From Pseudomonas sp. B21-023 (GTDB lineage Bacteria; Pseudomonadota; Gammaproteobacteria; Pseudomonadales; Pseudomonadaceae): 64,000 nt of DNA. The notes under the pieces are model-generated. The model saw only the letters and a program-made list of their open reading frames with translations, searched no databases and was not told the DNA's origin. Location: assembly GCF_024749165.1 (NCBI RefSeq), contig NZ_CP087190.1, forward strand, positions 1,262,001 through 1,326,000, in the 5' to 3' direction. This document shows positions 15,936-25,909 of the stretch, piece by piece. Made by a program: the position numbers and the translations under genes. The number at the start of each line of letters is the position of its first letter. Positions within the stretch are counted from its first letter, which is position 1.

Positions 15936-18563
15936 ATGAGTGATATCGATCTGCGCTTGCGCGAGGATGTGCACCTTTTGGGAGAACTGCTTGGCGAGAC
16001 CATCCGCCAGCAGCATGGCGAGGCGTTCCTGCAGAAGATCGAGGACATCCGCCACAGTGCCAAGGCCGACCGGCGCGAGGCGGGCGAGCAACTGAGCTCG
16101 ACCCTGGGCGATCTGGCCGAGGAGGACCTGCTGCCGGTGGCGCGGGCGTTCAACCAGTTCCTCAACCTGGCCAACATCGCCGAGCAGTACCAGCTGATCC
16201 GCCGCCGTGACGCCGGCCAGCCCGAACCGTTCGAGGCCCGCGTGCTCCCCGAATTGCTGGCGCGCCTGAAGGCGGCTGGCCATGGCAACGATGAGCTGGC
16301 CCGGCAACTGGGCAAGTTGCACATCGAGCTGGTGCTTACCGCGCACCCCACCGAGGTGGCCCGGCGTACGTTGATCCAGAAGTACGACGCCATTGCCGCG
16401 CAGCTGGCCGCGCAGGACCACCGCGACCTCATCCCCGCCGAGCGCCAGCAGGTGCGCGAGCGCCTGCGCCGGTTGATCGCCGAGTCCTGGCACACCGAGG
16501 AAATCCGCAGGACCCGGCCGACGCCGGTGGACGAGGCCAAGTGGGGCTTCGCGGTGATCGAGCATTCATTGTGGCAGGCGGTGCCCAACCACCTGCGCAA
16601 GGTCGACACGGCACTGTTCGAGGCGACCGGGCTGCACCTGCCACTGGAGGCGGCGCCGGTTCGCTTTGCTTCCTGGATGGGCGGTGATCGTGACGGCAAC
16701 CCCAATGTCACGGCGGCGGTAACCCGCGAAGTGCTGCTGCTGGCGCGCTGGATGGCCGCCGACCTGTTCCTGCGTGATATCGACTACCTGGCCGCCGAGC
16801 TGTCCATGCAGCAGGCCAGCGCCGCACTCAAGGAAAAGGTCGGGGACAGCGCCGAACCTTACCGGGCGCTGCTCAAGCAGTTGCGCGACCGCCTGCGTGC
16901 CACCCGCGCCTGGGCCCACGCCTCGTTGGCCGCGACGCAGCCGGCCAGCGCGGCGGTGCTGGTGGACAATCGCGACCTTATCGCGCCGTTGGAGCTGTGC
17001 TACCAGTCGCTGCATGAGTGCGGCATGGGCGTGATTGCCGACGGTCCGTTGCTCGACTGCCTGCGCCGGGCGGTGACGTTTGGTCTGTTCCTGGTGCGCC
17101 TGGATGTGCGTCAGGACGCTGCCCGCCATCGCGATGCGCTGTCGGAAATCACCGACTACCTCGGGCTCGGCCGCTATGCCGAGTGGGACGAAGAGCGACG
17201 CATCACCTTCCTCCAGACCGAGCTGAAGAATCGCCGCCCGTTGCTGCCGGCGCACTTCCAGCCCCAGGCCGATACCGCCGAAGTACTCGCCACCTGCCGC
17301 GAAATCGCCGCGGCCCCGGCGGCGTCGCTGGGTTCGTACGTGATATCCATGGCCGGCGCGGCGTCCGACGTGCTGGCGGTGCAGCTGTTGCTCAAAGAGG
17401 CCGGGTTGACCCGGTCGATGCGCGTGGTACCCCTGTTCGAGACCCTGGCCGACCTGGACAACGCAGGCCCGGTCATGGAGCGCCTGCTCGGGCTGCCGGG
17501 CTATCGCGCCGGGCTGCAGGGCCCGCAAGAGGTGATGATCGGCTATTCCGACTCGGCCAAGGATGCCGGCACCACGGCGGCGGCCTGGGCCCAGTACCGT
17601 GCTCAGGAAAACCTGGTGCGCATCTGCCGTGAACACCAGGTCGAGCTGCTGCTGTTCCATGGCCGCGGTGGCACGGTGGGACGTGGCGGTGGCCCTGCTC
17701 ACGCGGCGATCCTGTCGCAGCCGCCGGGCTCGGTGGGCGGGCGTTTTCGCACCACCGAACAGGGCGAGATGATCCGTTTCAAGTTCGGTCTGCCGGGCAT
17801 CGCCGAACAGAACCTCAATCTCTACCTGGCCGCGGTGCTGGAGGCGACCCTGTTGCCACCGCCGCCGCCTGAGCCGGCCTGGCGCGCACTGATGGACCAG
17901 CTGGCCGCCGACGGCGTCAAGGCCTACCGCGCCGTGGTGCGCGAGAATCCGGACTTCGTCGAGTACTTCCGCCAGTCCACCCCCGAGCAGGAGCTTGGCC
18001 GGCTGCCGCTGGGCAGCCGCCCGGCCAAGCGCCGCGCCGGCGGCATCGAAAGCCTGAGGGCGATCCCTTGGATCTTCGGCTGGACCCAGACACGGCTGAT
18101 GCTGCCGGCCTGGCTCGGCTGGGAGACCGCGCTGAACAATGCCCTGGCACGCGGGCAGGGGACGCTGCTGGCGCAGATGCGCGAACAATGGCCGTTCTTC
18201 CGTACCCGCATCGACATGCTGGAGATGGTCCTGGCCAAGGCCGATGCGCAGATCGCCGAGGCCTACGACGAACGTCTGGTGCAACCCGAACTGCTGCCGT
18301 TGGGCGCGCACCTGCGCGACCTATTGTCGCAGTCGTGCCAAGTGGTACTGGGTCTGACCGGGCAGTCGGTGCTACTGGCGCACAGCCCGGAAACCCTGGA
18401 ATTCATCCGCCTGCGCAACACCTACCTGGACCCGTTGCACCGCCTGCAAGCCGAGTTGCTGGCACGCTCGCGCAGCCGTGAAGCCGCTCTGGACAGCCCG
18501 TTGGAACAGGCCTTGCTGGTGACGGTGGCCGGGATCGCGGCCGGCTTGCGCAACACCGGCTGA
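15936..18563 (+). CDS. ppc: Phosphoenolpyruvate carboxylase
   Basis: Carboxylates PEP to oxaloacetate, replenishing the TCA cycle. The 875-residue protein has the usual length for Pseudomonas. Visible catalytic motifs are [12 protein letters not shown] (catalytic His), [11 protein letters not shown], the [12 protein letters not shown] strand and the glycine-rich loop [14 protein letters not shown]. The protein ends with the conserved LRNTG. The ATG at 15936 fits the N-terminus [12 protein letters not shown]; an upstream in-frame extension of 40 residues has no family support. Confidence 0.98.
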   Translation: MSDIDLRLREDVHLLGELLGETIRQQHGEAFLQKIEDIRHSAKADRREAGEQLSSTLGDLAEEDLLPVARAFNQFLNLANIAEQYQLIRRRDAGQPEPFEARVLPELLARLKAAGHGNDELARQLGKLHIELVLTAHPTEVARRTLIQKYDAIAAQLAAQDHRDLIPAERQQVRERLRRLIAESWHTEEIRRTRPTPVDEAKWGFAVIEHSLWQAVPNHLRKVDTALFEATGLHLPLEAAPVRFASWMGGDRDGNPNVTAAVTREVLLLARWMAADLFLRDIDYLAAELSMQQASAALKEKVGDSAEPYRALLKQLRDRLRATRAWAHASLAATQPASAAVLVDNRDLIAPLELCYQSLHECGMGVIADGPLLDCLRRAVTFGLFLVRLDVRQDAARHRDALSEITDYLGLGRYAEWDEERRITFLQTELKNRRPLLPAHFQPQADTAEVLATCREIAAAPAASLGSYVISMAGAASDVLAVQLLLKEAGLTRSMRVVPLFETLADLDNAGPVMERLLGLPGYRAGLQGPQEVMIGYSDSAKDAGTTAAAWAQYRAQENLVRICREHQVELLLFHGRGGTVGRGGGPAHAAILSQPPGSVGGRFRTTEQGEMIRFKFGLPGIAEQNLNLYLAAVLEATLLPPPPPEPAWRALMDQLAADGVKAYRAVVRENPDFVEYFRQSTPEQELGRLPLGSRPAKRRAGGIESLRAIPWIFGWTQTRLMLPAWLGWETALNNALARGQGTLLAQMREQWPFFRTRIDMLEMVLAKADAQIAEAYDERLVQPELLPLGAHLRDLLSQSCQVVLGLTGQSVLLAHSPETLEFIRLRNTYLDPLHRLQAELLARSRSREAALDSPLEQALLVTVAGIAAGLRNTG

Positions 18564-18734
18564 GTTAGGCCGAGGGTAGGCGCGGTGAGTGGCAGGGCTG
18601 GCCGTGGCCGCTCCTTCCATGGCCGGTTGCGCCCGGCGCAACCTGTCCCCCGGCAAGCTGCAAGTGGCGCATTCCTGCCACTTTGGGACGCTTGTCGGGG
18701 GGGCGGGCGCTGTGTATCTTGAGCAGCCTTTTGA

Positions 18735-19472
<738 letters not shown>

Positions 19473-19491
19473 TCCGTCACCGTGCGTCACG

Positions 19492-19511
19492 ACGGCCCGC
19501 TTGCGGGCCGT
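19492..19511 (+). terminator. adk terminator
   Basis: A perfect 9-bp GC stem (ACGGCCCGC / GCGGGCCGT) with a 2-base loop, followed by TGTCGTTT, lies 20 bases past the adk stop and about 50 bases before tsaB. Confidence 0.7.
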
Positions 19512-19561
19512 TGTCGTTTATACTGCCGCTCTTTTCCCCTGTCGCCTGGATACCTCGCTCG

Positions 19562-20236
19562 ATGACCACCCTGCTGGCCCTGGATACCGCTACCGAAGCC
19601 TGTTCCGTCGCCCTGTTGCATGACGGCAAGGTGACCAGCCATTACGAGGTCATCCCGCGCATGCACGCGCAGAAACTGCTGCCGATGATCAAGCAGTTGC
19701 TGGCCGAATCGGGCGTGGCGCTGAGCGCGCTGGATGCCATCGCCTTTGGCCGTGGCCCGGGCGCTTTCACTGGCGTGCGTATCGCCATCGGCGTGGTCCA
19801 GGGCCTGGCTTTCGCCCTCGAACGCCCGGTACTGCCAACGTCCAACCTGGCGGCCCTGGCGCAGGGCGCCTTGCGTGAGCGTGGCGTGCAGCAGGTGGCC
19901 GCGGCCATCGACGCGCGCATGGACGAGGTGTACTGGGGTTGTTACCGCGCCGAACAGGGCGAGATGCGCCTGATCGGCCAGGAGGCGGTACTGCCGCCAG
20001 AGCGCGTGGCCCTGCCGCAAGGCCCGGGCGAGGCATGGTTCGGTGCCGGTACCGGCTGGGGCTACGCCGAGCGCCTGGCCGTGCAGGTTTCTGCCAGCGA
20101 TGCGGCCGCGTTGCCTAGCGCCCTGGATATCCTCACCCTGGCCGGCTTCGCCTGGGCACGGGGCGAGGCGGTGGTCGCCGAACAGGCGCAACCGGTCTAC
20201 CTGCGCGATAATGTGGCTACGCCCAAGGCGCGTTGA
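19562..20236 (+). CDS. tsaB: tRNA threonylcarbamoyladenosine biosynthesis protein TsaB
   Basis: Non-catalytic ASKHA-fold partner of TsaD and TsaE in making t6A37 of ANN-decoding tRNAs. The 224-residue protein shows LALDTATEACSVAL at the N-terminus and the conserved FGRGPGAFTGVRI segment of the TsaB/TsaD fold. The catalytic metal-binding histidines of TsaD are absent, as expected. The ATG at 19562 gives this N-terminus directly. The adk-tsaB neighbourhood is as I recall it from other Pseudomonas. Confidence 0.95.
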   Translation: MTTLLALDTATEACSVALLHDGKVTSHYEVIPRMHAQKLLPMIKQLLAESGVALSALDAIAFGRGPGAFTGVRIAIGVVQGLAFALERPVLPTSNLAALAQGALRERGVQQVAAAIDARMDEVYWGCYRAEQGEMRLIGQEAVLPPERVALPQGPGEAWFGAGTGWGYAERLAVQVSASDAAALPSALDILTLAGFAWARGEAVVAEQAQPVYLRDNVATPKAR

Positions 20237-20368
20237 AGGCATTTCGTCGGCTATCGCCGTTCACGATAAAACCTTTTGCGCGAACTGTGGTCCAGTTATC
20301 AGTTCGGGCATTAGCGAAGGATTCCTGATGCTGCTAAATTGCCATCATTGATCCTGAGTGCCTTTGTC

Positions 20369-20659
20369 ATGCGTATCGACGGCTTCTCCTCACAGAGCTA
20401 CCCCATCAAGCGTGCGCCACGCAAGGCGCCAGCGCGTGACGAAGCCATCGACGAAGCCGATGCCGAGATCATCGAGGACATCGACGCGCAGATCAGCCGC
20501 GCCAGCCGTCGCGGCGAGAACCTGCCCGCCCGGCAGCAGGACCTGATCTTCCCCCGCGCCCGCAACCGCCGAACCTCCACCGCCCTGGCCAGCTACCTGA
20601 CCACCGCCGGCTTCACCGACTGGGAGATGGAAGTGCTGGGGCTGGACCTGTACATTTGA
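20369..20659 (+). CDS. Conserved hypothetical protein, 96 residues
   Basis: Small soluble protein with no signal peptide or membrane segment. It begins MRIDGFSSQSYPIKR, has an acidic central helix (DEADAEIIEDIDAQISR) and a basic stretch before a C-terminal LTTAGFTDWEMEVLGLDLYI. The YPIKR and C-terminal patterns recall small Pseudomonas proteins found between tsaB and the DUF72 gene, but I know no function. It ends 3 bases before the DUF72 gene, so the two are probably cotranscribed. Confidence 0.7.
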   Translation: MRIDGFSSQSYPIKRAPRKAPARDEAIDEADAEIIEDIDAQISRASRRGENLPARQQDLIFPRARNRRTSTALASYLTTAGFTDWEMEVLGLDLYI

Positions 20660-20662
20660 TGG

Positions 20663-21532
20663 ATGACGCCATCACCCCTCCCTTATTTCCTCGGTTGCCC
20701 GTCCTGGGCTGAAAACGCCTGGCGCGAGTACCTCTATCCCGCCGACGCCCGTAGCGGCGAGTTCCTCGGGCTCTACAGCCAGGTATTCAACGCCGTTGAA
20801 GGCAATACCACCTTCTATGCCCGTCCCGCGCCGGCGACCGTCGAGCGTTGGGCGCAGATCATGCCGTCGGGGTTTCGCTTCACGGCCAAGTTTCCGGGCG
20901 ATGTAAGCCATGCCGGCGATCTGCGCGAACAACTCGATGCGGCCGTTGATTTCACCCGGCTGATGGCGCCCCTGGGCGAGCGCGTTGCGCCGTACTGGCT
21001 GCAGTTGCCGGCAATGTTCGGCCCGTTGCGCCTGGGCGAGCTGGCGTATTTTCTTGATGAGATCGGCGTGCCCCTGGCGGTGGAGGTGCGCAACGATGCC
21101 TTCTTCGCCCGGGGCGAGGAGGAGCGTCAGCTCAATCGCCTGCTGCATGAACGTGGAGTCGAGCGTATCTGCCTGGATCCGCGTGCGTTGTTCAGTTGCA
21201 CCTCTCGCGAGCCCGCGGTGCTCCATGCCCAGGCCAAGAAGCCCAAGGTGCCGCCGCGCCCAGCGGCCTTCAGCCAGTCTCCGCAGGTGCGTTTCATCGG
21301 TCACCCGCAGCTCGAGGCCAACGAGACCTTCCTCACTCCTTGGATCGACAAGGTCGCTGCATGGATCGAAGAGGGCCGCAGCCCCTACGTGTTCCTGCAT
21401 ACTTCCGACAATCGCCTGGCGGCGGCGCTGGCCCAGCGTTTTCACCAGCGGCTGATGGCTCGCCTGCCGGGCATTGCAGCGCTGCCTGAATTGCCCCGCG
21501 CCCCTGAGGTCGAACAACTGGGGTTACTTTGA
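20663..21532 (+). CDS. DUF72 family protein (YecE-like TIM barrel)
   Basis: A 289-residue protein of the DUF72/YecE family, predicted to fold as a TIM barrel. Family landmarks are the opening GCPSWAENAWREYLYP, the FNAVEGNTTFYARP strand and the FTAKFPGDVSHAGDL segment. Its biochemical role is not established. It follows a small hypothetical gene by 3 bases and precedes the PEP-mutase-family gene by 23 bases, suggesting one operon of 20369-23082. Confidence 0.88.
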   Translation: MTPSPLPYFLGCPSWAENAWREYLYPADARSGEFLGLYSQVFNAVEGNTTFYARPAPATVERWAQIMPSGFRFTAKFPGDVSHAGDLREQLDAAVDFTRLMAPLGERVAPYWLQLPAMFGPLRLGELAYFLDEIGVPLAVEVRNDAFFARGEEERQLNRLLHERGVERICLDPRALFSCTSREPAVLHAQAKKPKVPPRPAAFSQSPQVRFIGHPQLEANETFLTPWIDKVAAWIEEGRSPYVFLHTSDNRLAAALAQRFHQRLMARLPGIAALPELPRAPEVEQLGLL

Positions 21533-21555
21533 TCTGATTGCCGGGAGGTTGAACC

Positions 21556-22386
21556 ATGGATGTGCAAACCCTGCGAGCCGAAGCCTTCAAGGCGCTGCAT
21601 GAGCAAGATGGCGCGTTCGTCATCCCCAACCCGTGGGATGCCGGCTCCGCCCGGCTGTTGGCCAGCCTGGGATATGAAGCGCTGGCCACGACCAGCGCGG
21701 GGCTGGCGTTCAGCCTGGGGCGGCCGGATGCCGAGGGCGCGCTGACGCTCGAGGAAACCCTGGGCAACGCCCAGGCGATCGTCGATGCCACCCCATTGCC
21801 GGTGGCGGCGGACCTGGAAAACGGCTTCGGCGATTTGCCCGAGGACTGCGCACAGACCATTCTGCGCGCAGCCGAGGCGGGGCTGGTGGGTGGTTCGATC
21901 GAAGATGCCAGCGGCCGCGCCGAAGCGCCGATCTACGACTTCGACCTGTCCGTGGTGCGTGTACGCGCCGCCGTGCAGGCTGCCCGCAGCCTGCCGTTCC
22001 CCTTCACCCTTTGCGCGCGCGCCGAGAACCTGCTGCACGGGCGTCTCGACCTGGATGACACCATTCGCAGGCTGCAAGCCTATGCCGAGGCCGGCGCCGA
22101 TGTGCTGTATGCCCCGGGGCTGCGCAGCGTCGATGAGATCCGTGCGGTGGTGCAGGCCGTGGCGCCAAGGCCGGTGAACGTGCTGATGGGCATGGCGGGC
22201 GTGCCCTTGAGCGTGAATCAGTTGCAAGACCTGGGCGTCAAGCGCATCAGTGTCGGCTCATCGCTGGCGCGTGCCGCCCTGGGCGCTTTGCAGCGGGCCG
22301 CGCTGGAGATCCATGAGCAGGGTACTTTCAGTTATGGCGAGCAGGCGTTGCCATTCGCTCAGCTCAATGACCTCTTCCGTCGCTGA
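21556..22386 (+). CDS. Isocitrate lyase / phosphoenolpyruvate mutase family protein
   Basis: A 276-residue member of the ICL/PEPM enzyme superfamily, which makes or breaks C-C or P-C bonds next to a carboxylate using Mg2+. Visible are the AFVIPNPWDAGSARL start, the metal-binding DLENGFGD, the SIEDASGR strand and the FTLCARAENLL segment. The KKCGH-type loop of true isocitrate and methylisocitrate lyases is not seen, so the substrate is uncertain; an oxaloacetate or carboxyphosphonate-type activity is equally possible. An AGGTTGAACC stretch with GGAGG precedes the ATG. Confidence 0.88.
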   Translation: MDVQTLRAEAFKALHEQDGAFVIPNPWDAGSARLLASLGYEALATTSAGLAFSLGRPDAEGALTLEETLGNAQAIVDATPLPVAADLENGFGDLPEDCAQTILRAAEAGLVGGSIEDASGRAEAPIYDFDLSVVRVRAAVQAARSLPFPFTLCARAENLLHGRLDLDDTIRRLQAYAEAGADVLYAPGLRSVDEIRAVVQAVAPRPVNVLMGMAGVPLSVNQLQDLGVKRISVGSSLARAALGALQRAALEIHEQGTFSYGEQALPFAQLNDLFRR

Positions 22387-22392
22387 GGCCGC

Positions 22393-23082
22393 ATGGGCAA
22401 GACGTTGACCGTACTGGCCAGTCTGCTGCTGGCCGTGCTTGTTGCATGGTGGCTCGGTTGGCGCCCAGCGGATGCCTGGAACCCGTGGGCTGTGCTGGAT
22501 GTGCGGCAGCCGCCGAACCTGCTGACACCCTACAAGCTATCGCGCCTGCGCGCCGACCCCGAGCTGTGCCGTCAGGCGTTGCAGACCTCGTCATTGCGCT
22601 ATCGGCAGCAAAGCGACAGCCCGGTGACGGCCAACTGCCCGTTGCGCAACGTCTGGCGCGTCGAAGGCGGTCAGGCGCGGCTCAGCAGCAGCTTCCTCGC
22701 CAGTTGCCCGTTGGCCGTGGCCTATGCGCTGTTCGAGGTGCATGGGTTGCAACCGGCGGCGCAGCGGGTGTTTGGCCAGCCAGTGACCCAGGTTGATCAC
22801 CTGGGCAGCTTTGCCTGCCGCAACGTCTACCATCGCAAGCAAGGGCGGCTCAGCCAGCATGCCAGCGCCAATGCCCTGGATATCAGTGGTTTTCGCCTGC
22901 AGGACGGCCAGCGCATCGTGTTGGCGCGGGACTGGCAGGGAGATGGGCGCAAGGCGGACTTCCTGCGCCAGGTGCAGGAGGCGGCGTGCGCAAGCTTCAG
23001 CACGGTGCTGGGGCCGGACTACAACGCCGCCCACCACAATCACTTCCATGCGGACATGGGCTTCTGGCAGATCTGCCGCTGA
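22393..23082 (+). CDS. Extensin-like family protein, predicted exported
   Basis: A 229-residue protein with an N-terminal hydrophobic anchor (about residues 5-25). The C-terminal half matches what bacterial annotators call the 'extensin-like C-terminal domain'. It carries four regularly spaced cysteines and the patterns RLSQHASANALDISGF and HHNHFHADMG. The His/Asp spacing resembles the zinc site of M15 (VanY-like) carboxypeptidases, which suggests a cell-wall peptidase activity; this is inference. It starts 6 bases after the PEP-mutase-family gene and is probably in the same operon. Confidence 0.82.
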   Translation: MGKTLTVLASLLLAVLVAWWLGWRPADAWNPWAVLDVRQPPNLLTPYKLSRLRADPELCRQALQTSSLRYRQQSDSPVTANCPLRNVWRVEGGQARLSSSFLASCPLAVAYALFEVHGLQPAAQRVFGQPVTQVDHLGSFACRNVYHRKQGRLSQHASANALDISGFRLQDGQRIVLARDWQGDGRKADFLRQVQEAACASFSTVLGPDYNAAHHNHFHADMGFWQICR

Positions 23083-23085
23083 GGT

Positions 23086-23706
23086 TCAGGCGTGCAGGCG
23101 CACGTTGTTCAGCACCACCGGGCGGGCCCAGTGGATATCGAACTCCAGGTCGTTCTGCTGTTTGGCCAGCGTGCTGTCGTCGAAGGGCTCGGGCGCAGGG
23201 TCGAGCAGGCCGGTCTCGAACTCGGCGATGGGCAGGAACAGCGGGCGTGGCGTTGGGCCAGGGCCGGGCTCGGCGATGGGGTGGCCCTGGCTCATGACCA
23301 CTGGACGCACCCAGCTGTTGTCGATGTCGAGCTGGCGTTGCTGCTCGATCAACTCGACGGTGTCGAAGGGCTCGGGGGCAGGGGGCAGCAGTTTGGCCTC
23401 GAGTTCCGCCTTGGGCAGGAACAGCGGCTCGGGTGGTGCCACCTCGGTGTCGTGAACCGGCAGGGCGCGCTGGGCATCGATCAGGGCCAGGGCACGGGCG
23501 CCGCCGATCGGTTCGCCGCTCTCCTGGTCGCACTGCATCAGCGCCTGGCTGAAACCGTCGACTTCGCCTTCCTGTTGCTCTGCCATGGCGCGGGCAAAGA
23601 AATCCTGCCACAGGTGGCTGACGCCACCCAGTGCCTGGGTATTCTGTCGACCGTAGTTGCCGACGGGCGACAAGTAGGTCAAGCCAATGGGAAGAGTGTC
23701 TGACAT
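23086..23706 (-). CDS. Hypothetical protein with a C-terminal tandem duplication
   Basis: A 206-residue soluble protein of unknown function. The N-terminal third has SHLWQDFFARAMAEQQEGEVDGFSQ-like helical sequence. From about residue 88 there are two copies of a roughly 45-residue proline-rich unit: PLFLPKAELEAKLL-PAPEPFDT...WVRPVV and PLFLPIAEFETGLL-PAPEPFDD...WARPVV. It is convergent with the extensin-like gene and divergent from rsmJ. I recall homologues next to rsmJ in Pseudomonas, some labelled TonB-like, which the sequence here does not support because there is no membrane anchor. Confidence 0.75.
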   Translation of the reverse strand: MSDTLPIGLTYLSPVGNYGRQNTQALGGVSHLWQDFFARAMAEQQEGEVDGFSQALMQCDQESGEPIGGARALALIDAQRALPVHDTEVAPPEPLFLPKAELEAKLLPPAPEPFDTVELIEQQRQLDIDNSWVRPVVMSQGHPIAEPGPGPTPRPLFLPIAEFETGLLDPAPEPFDDSTLAKQQNDLEFDIHWARPVVLNNVRLHA

Positions 23707-23802
23707 GGCAGTCGCGGGCGTTGTGCTCTGGCAGAATAGCGGGATATTGCCTGTATCGGCTCTGGCCGGGGTTACATTAATTTTTTTCGAGTGCGCGAAT
23801 CG

Positions 23803-24585
23803 ATGTTAGAGCAACAACAGGCGGCGGGTATCAGGGTCGAGGCGTTGGCCGCGCAATTCCAGGCGCAGGCCGAGGCATGGGCGCAGCGACTGGGCTTGCC
23901 GCTGGTTGACGAGGCGGCGGAGTTCGCCGTGCAACTGGGCGCCGAGGGCTTGCAGATCCAGCAACTGGGGCCGCAGGCGCCCGGGCCTGTGCGGGTGGAT
24001 TTCGTCGAGGGGCAGGCAGCGCATCGACGGTTGTACGGCGGTGGCAACGGGCAGATGATCGCCAAGGCGGTCGGCATCGCCCAAGGCGTGCGGCCGCGGG
24101 TGCTCGATGCCACGGCGGGGCTGGGCAAGGACGCGTTCGTGCTGGCCAGCCTGGGCTGCGAGATGACCCTGATCGAGCGCCAGCCGTTGATTGCCGCGCT
24201 GCTGGAGGACGGTTTGGCGCGGGCGCGGGGGGATGCCGAAATCGGCCCGATCGTCGCGCGCATGCAACTGCTGACGGGCAATGCCATCGAGCGCATGCGT
24301 GCGTGGGAGGGGGAGGCGCCGCAGGTGATCTACCTCGATCCGATGTTCCCGCATCGCGACAAGAGCGCGCTGGTGAAGAAGGAGATGCGGGTGTTCCGGC
24401 CGCTGGTCGGCGATGACCTCGATGCGCCTGCCCTGCTCGAGGCTGCCCTGGCGCTGGCCACCCACCGGGTGGTGGTCAAGCGGCCGCGCAAGGCGCCGAT
24501 CATAGAGGGGGGCAAGCCTTCTCACAGCCTTGAGGGCAAATCCAGCCGGTACGATATCTATCCGAAGAAGGCGCTGAAGGGGTGA
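23803..24585 (+). CDS. rsmJ: 16S rRNA (guanine(1516)-N(2))-methyltransferase
   Basis: Methylates G1516 of 16S rRNA with S-adenosylmethionine. The 260-residue protein contains the SAM-binding strand [19 protein letters not shown], the [14 protein letters not shown] segment and the catalytic-loop equivalent [19 protein letters not shown] typical of RsmJ. An in-frame GTG at 23791 would add four residues; I prefer the ATG at 23803, though neither has a strong ribosome-binding site. Confidence 0.93.
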   Translation: MLEQQQAAGIRVEALAAQFQAQAEAWAQRLGLPLVDEAAEFAVQLGAEGLQIQQLGPQAPGPVRVDFVEGQAAHRRLYGGGNGQMIAKAVGIAQGVRPRVLDATAGLGKDAFVLASLGCEMTLIERQPLIAALLEDGLARARGDAEIGPIVARMQLLTGNAIERMRAWEGEAPQVIYLDPMFPHRDKSALVKKEMRVFRPLVGDDLDAPALLEAALALATHRVVVKRPRKAPIIEGGKPSHSLEGKSSRYDIYPKKALKG

Positions 24586-24721
24586 ATGTCGCTCGTTGAT
24601 TCAATCTGTGGGGGTGGCGACCCCTGCGCCCGGCGATACCGCCCGGCGGGTCTGCCGCCGTGGCGCAGACTCGGTTATACTCGCGGGCTTTTCACCGAAT
24701 TCGCACGAGAGCTGCCCGCCC

Positions 24722-25817
24722 ATGGAAATCCAACCGATCCTGAACACCATCAAGGACCTCACCGAGCGTTCCCAGTCCATTCGGGGGTATCTTTGACTAC
24801 GATCACAAACATGATCGTCTGGTCGAAGTAAACCGCGAGCTGGAAGACGCCGCCGTCTGGAACAAGCCCGAGTACGCCCAGGCCCTGGGCCGTGAGCGCG
24901 CGATGCTGGCGCAGGTGGTCGAGACGCTCGATAAGCTGGCCAACGGTCTGGCCGACTGCAAGGACCTGCTCGACATGGCTGTCGAGGAGGGCGATGAAAG
25001 CGCTGTCGGCGATGTCGAGACCGAGCTGCAAGGGCTGGAGGAATCCCTCGCCCAGCTCGAGTTCCGTCGCATGTTCAGCGGCGAGATGGACATGAACAAC
25101 GCCTACCTGGATATCCAGGCCGGCTCCGGCGGCACCGAGGCTCAGGACTGGGCCAACATCCTGCTGCGCATGTACCTGCGCTGGGCCGACAAGCGCGGCT
25201 TCGACGCCACCATCATCGAACTGTCCGAAGGTGAGGTCGCCGGCATCAAGGGCGCCACCGTGCACATCAAGGGCGAGTACGCCTTCGGCTGGCTGCGCAC
25301 CGAGATCGGCGTGCACCGCCTGGTGCGCAAGAGCCCGTTCGACTCCGGCGCCCGTCGCCACACCTCGTTCTCGGCGGTATTCGTCTCGCCCGAGATCGAC
25401 GACAAGGTCGAGATCGAGATCAACCCGTCCGACCTGCGCATCGACACCTACCGCTCCTCGGGTGCCGGTGGTCAGCACGTCAACACCACCGACTCGGCGG
25501 TGCGTATCACCCACGTGCCGACCAACACCGTGGTGGCCTGCCAGAACGAACGTTCCCAGCACGCCAACAAGGACACCGCCATGAAAATGCTGCGGGCCAA
25601 GTTGTACGAGCTGGAGATGCAGAAGCGCAACGCCGCCTCGCAGGCGCTGGAAGACAGCAAGTCGGACATCGGTTGGGGTCACCAGATCCGTTCCTACGTG
25701 CTTGACGACTCGCGCATCAAGGACCTGCGTACCGGCGTCGAGCGCAGCGACTGCCAGAAGGTCCTGGACGGCGACCTCGACCAGTACCTGGAAGCGAGCC
25801 TCAAGCAGGGGCTGTAA
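24722..25817 (+). CDS. prfB: Peptide chain release factor 2, with programmed +1 frameshift
   Basis: RF2 releases peptides at UGA and UAA. Codons 1-24 read from the ATG at 24722; codon 25 is an in-frame TGA at 24794-24796. The CTT TGA context preceded by a GGGGG Shine-Dalgarno-like run is the classic RF2 autoregulatory frameshift site. Skipping base 24794 puts translation in the frame that continues from GAC at 24795 to the stop at 25817, giving 364 residues. The downstream part holds the anticodon-mimic SPF in RKSPFDSG and the catalytic GGQ in SGAGGQHVN. The gene should be annotated as a joined CDS, 24722-24793 plus 24795-25817. Confidence 0.97.
24783..24797 (+). promoter_or_regulatory. RF2 programmed frameshift site
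   Basis: GGGGGTATCTTTGAC contains an internal Shine-Dalgarno-like G-run, the slippery CTT codon and the in-frame TGA. When RF2 is scarce, ribosomes pause at the TGA and slip +1, restoring RF2 synthesis. This mechanism is well established for prfB. Confidence 0.95.
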
Positions 25818-25838
25818 GCATCACCGCCGTGGCGGGCC

Positions 25839-25863
25839 CGTGGGAGCGGGCTTGCCCCGCGAT
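25839..25863 (+). repeat. Single REP element (GTGGGAGCGGGCTTGCCCCGC type)
   Basis: One 25-base copy of the P. putida-type REP sequence lies in the prfB-lysS gap. It is identical over its core to the arms of the large palindrome downstream of lysS. No inverted partner is present here. Confidence 0.85.
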
Positions 25864-25909
25864 CCCTCACCCGCGAGGGCAACGAATACCTGATGGAAAG
25901 AATGACGAC

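Noticed and set aside
16566..18311. 581-codon antisense frame opposite ppc
   Set aside because: Shadow of the ppc coding sequence, Gln/Arg/His-rich low-complexity product.
24903..25817. prfB start at the ATG at 24903
   Set aside because: Would drop the N-terminal helical domain; the programmed frameshift explains the split reading frame.
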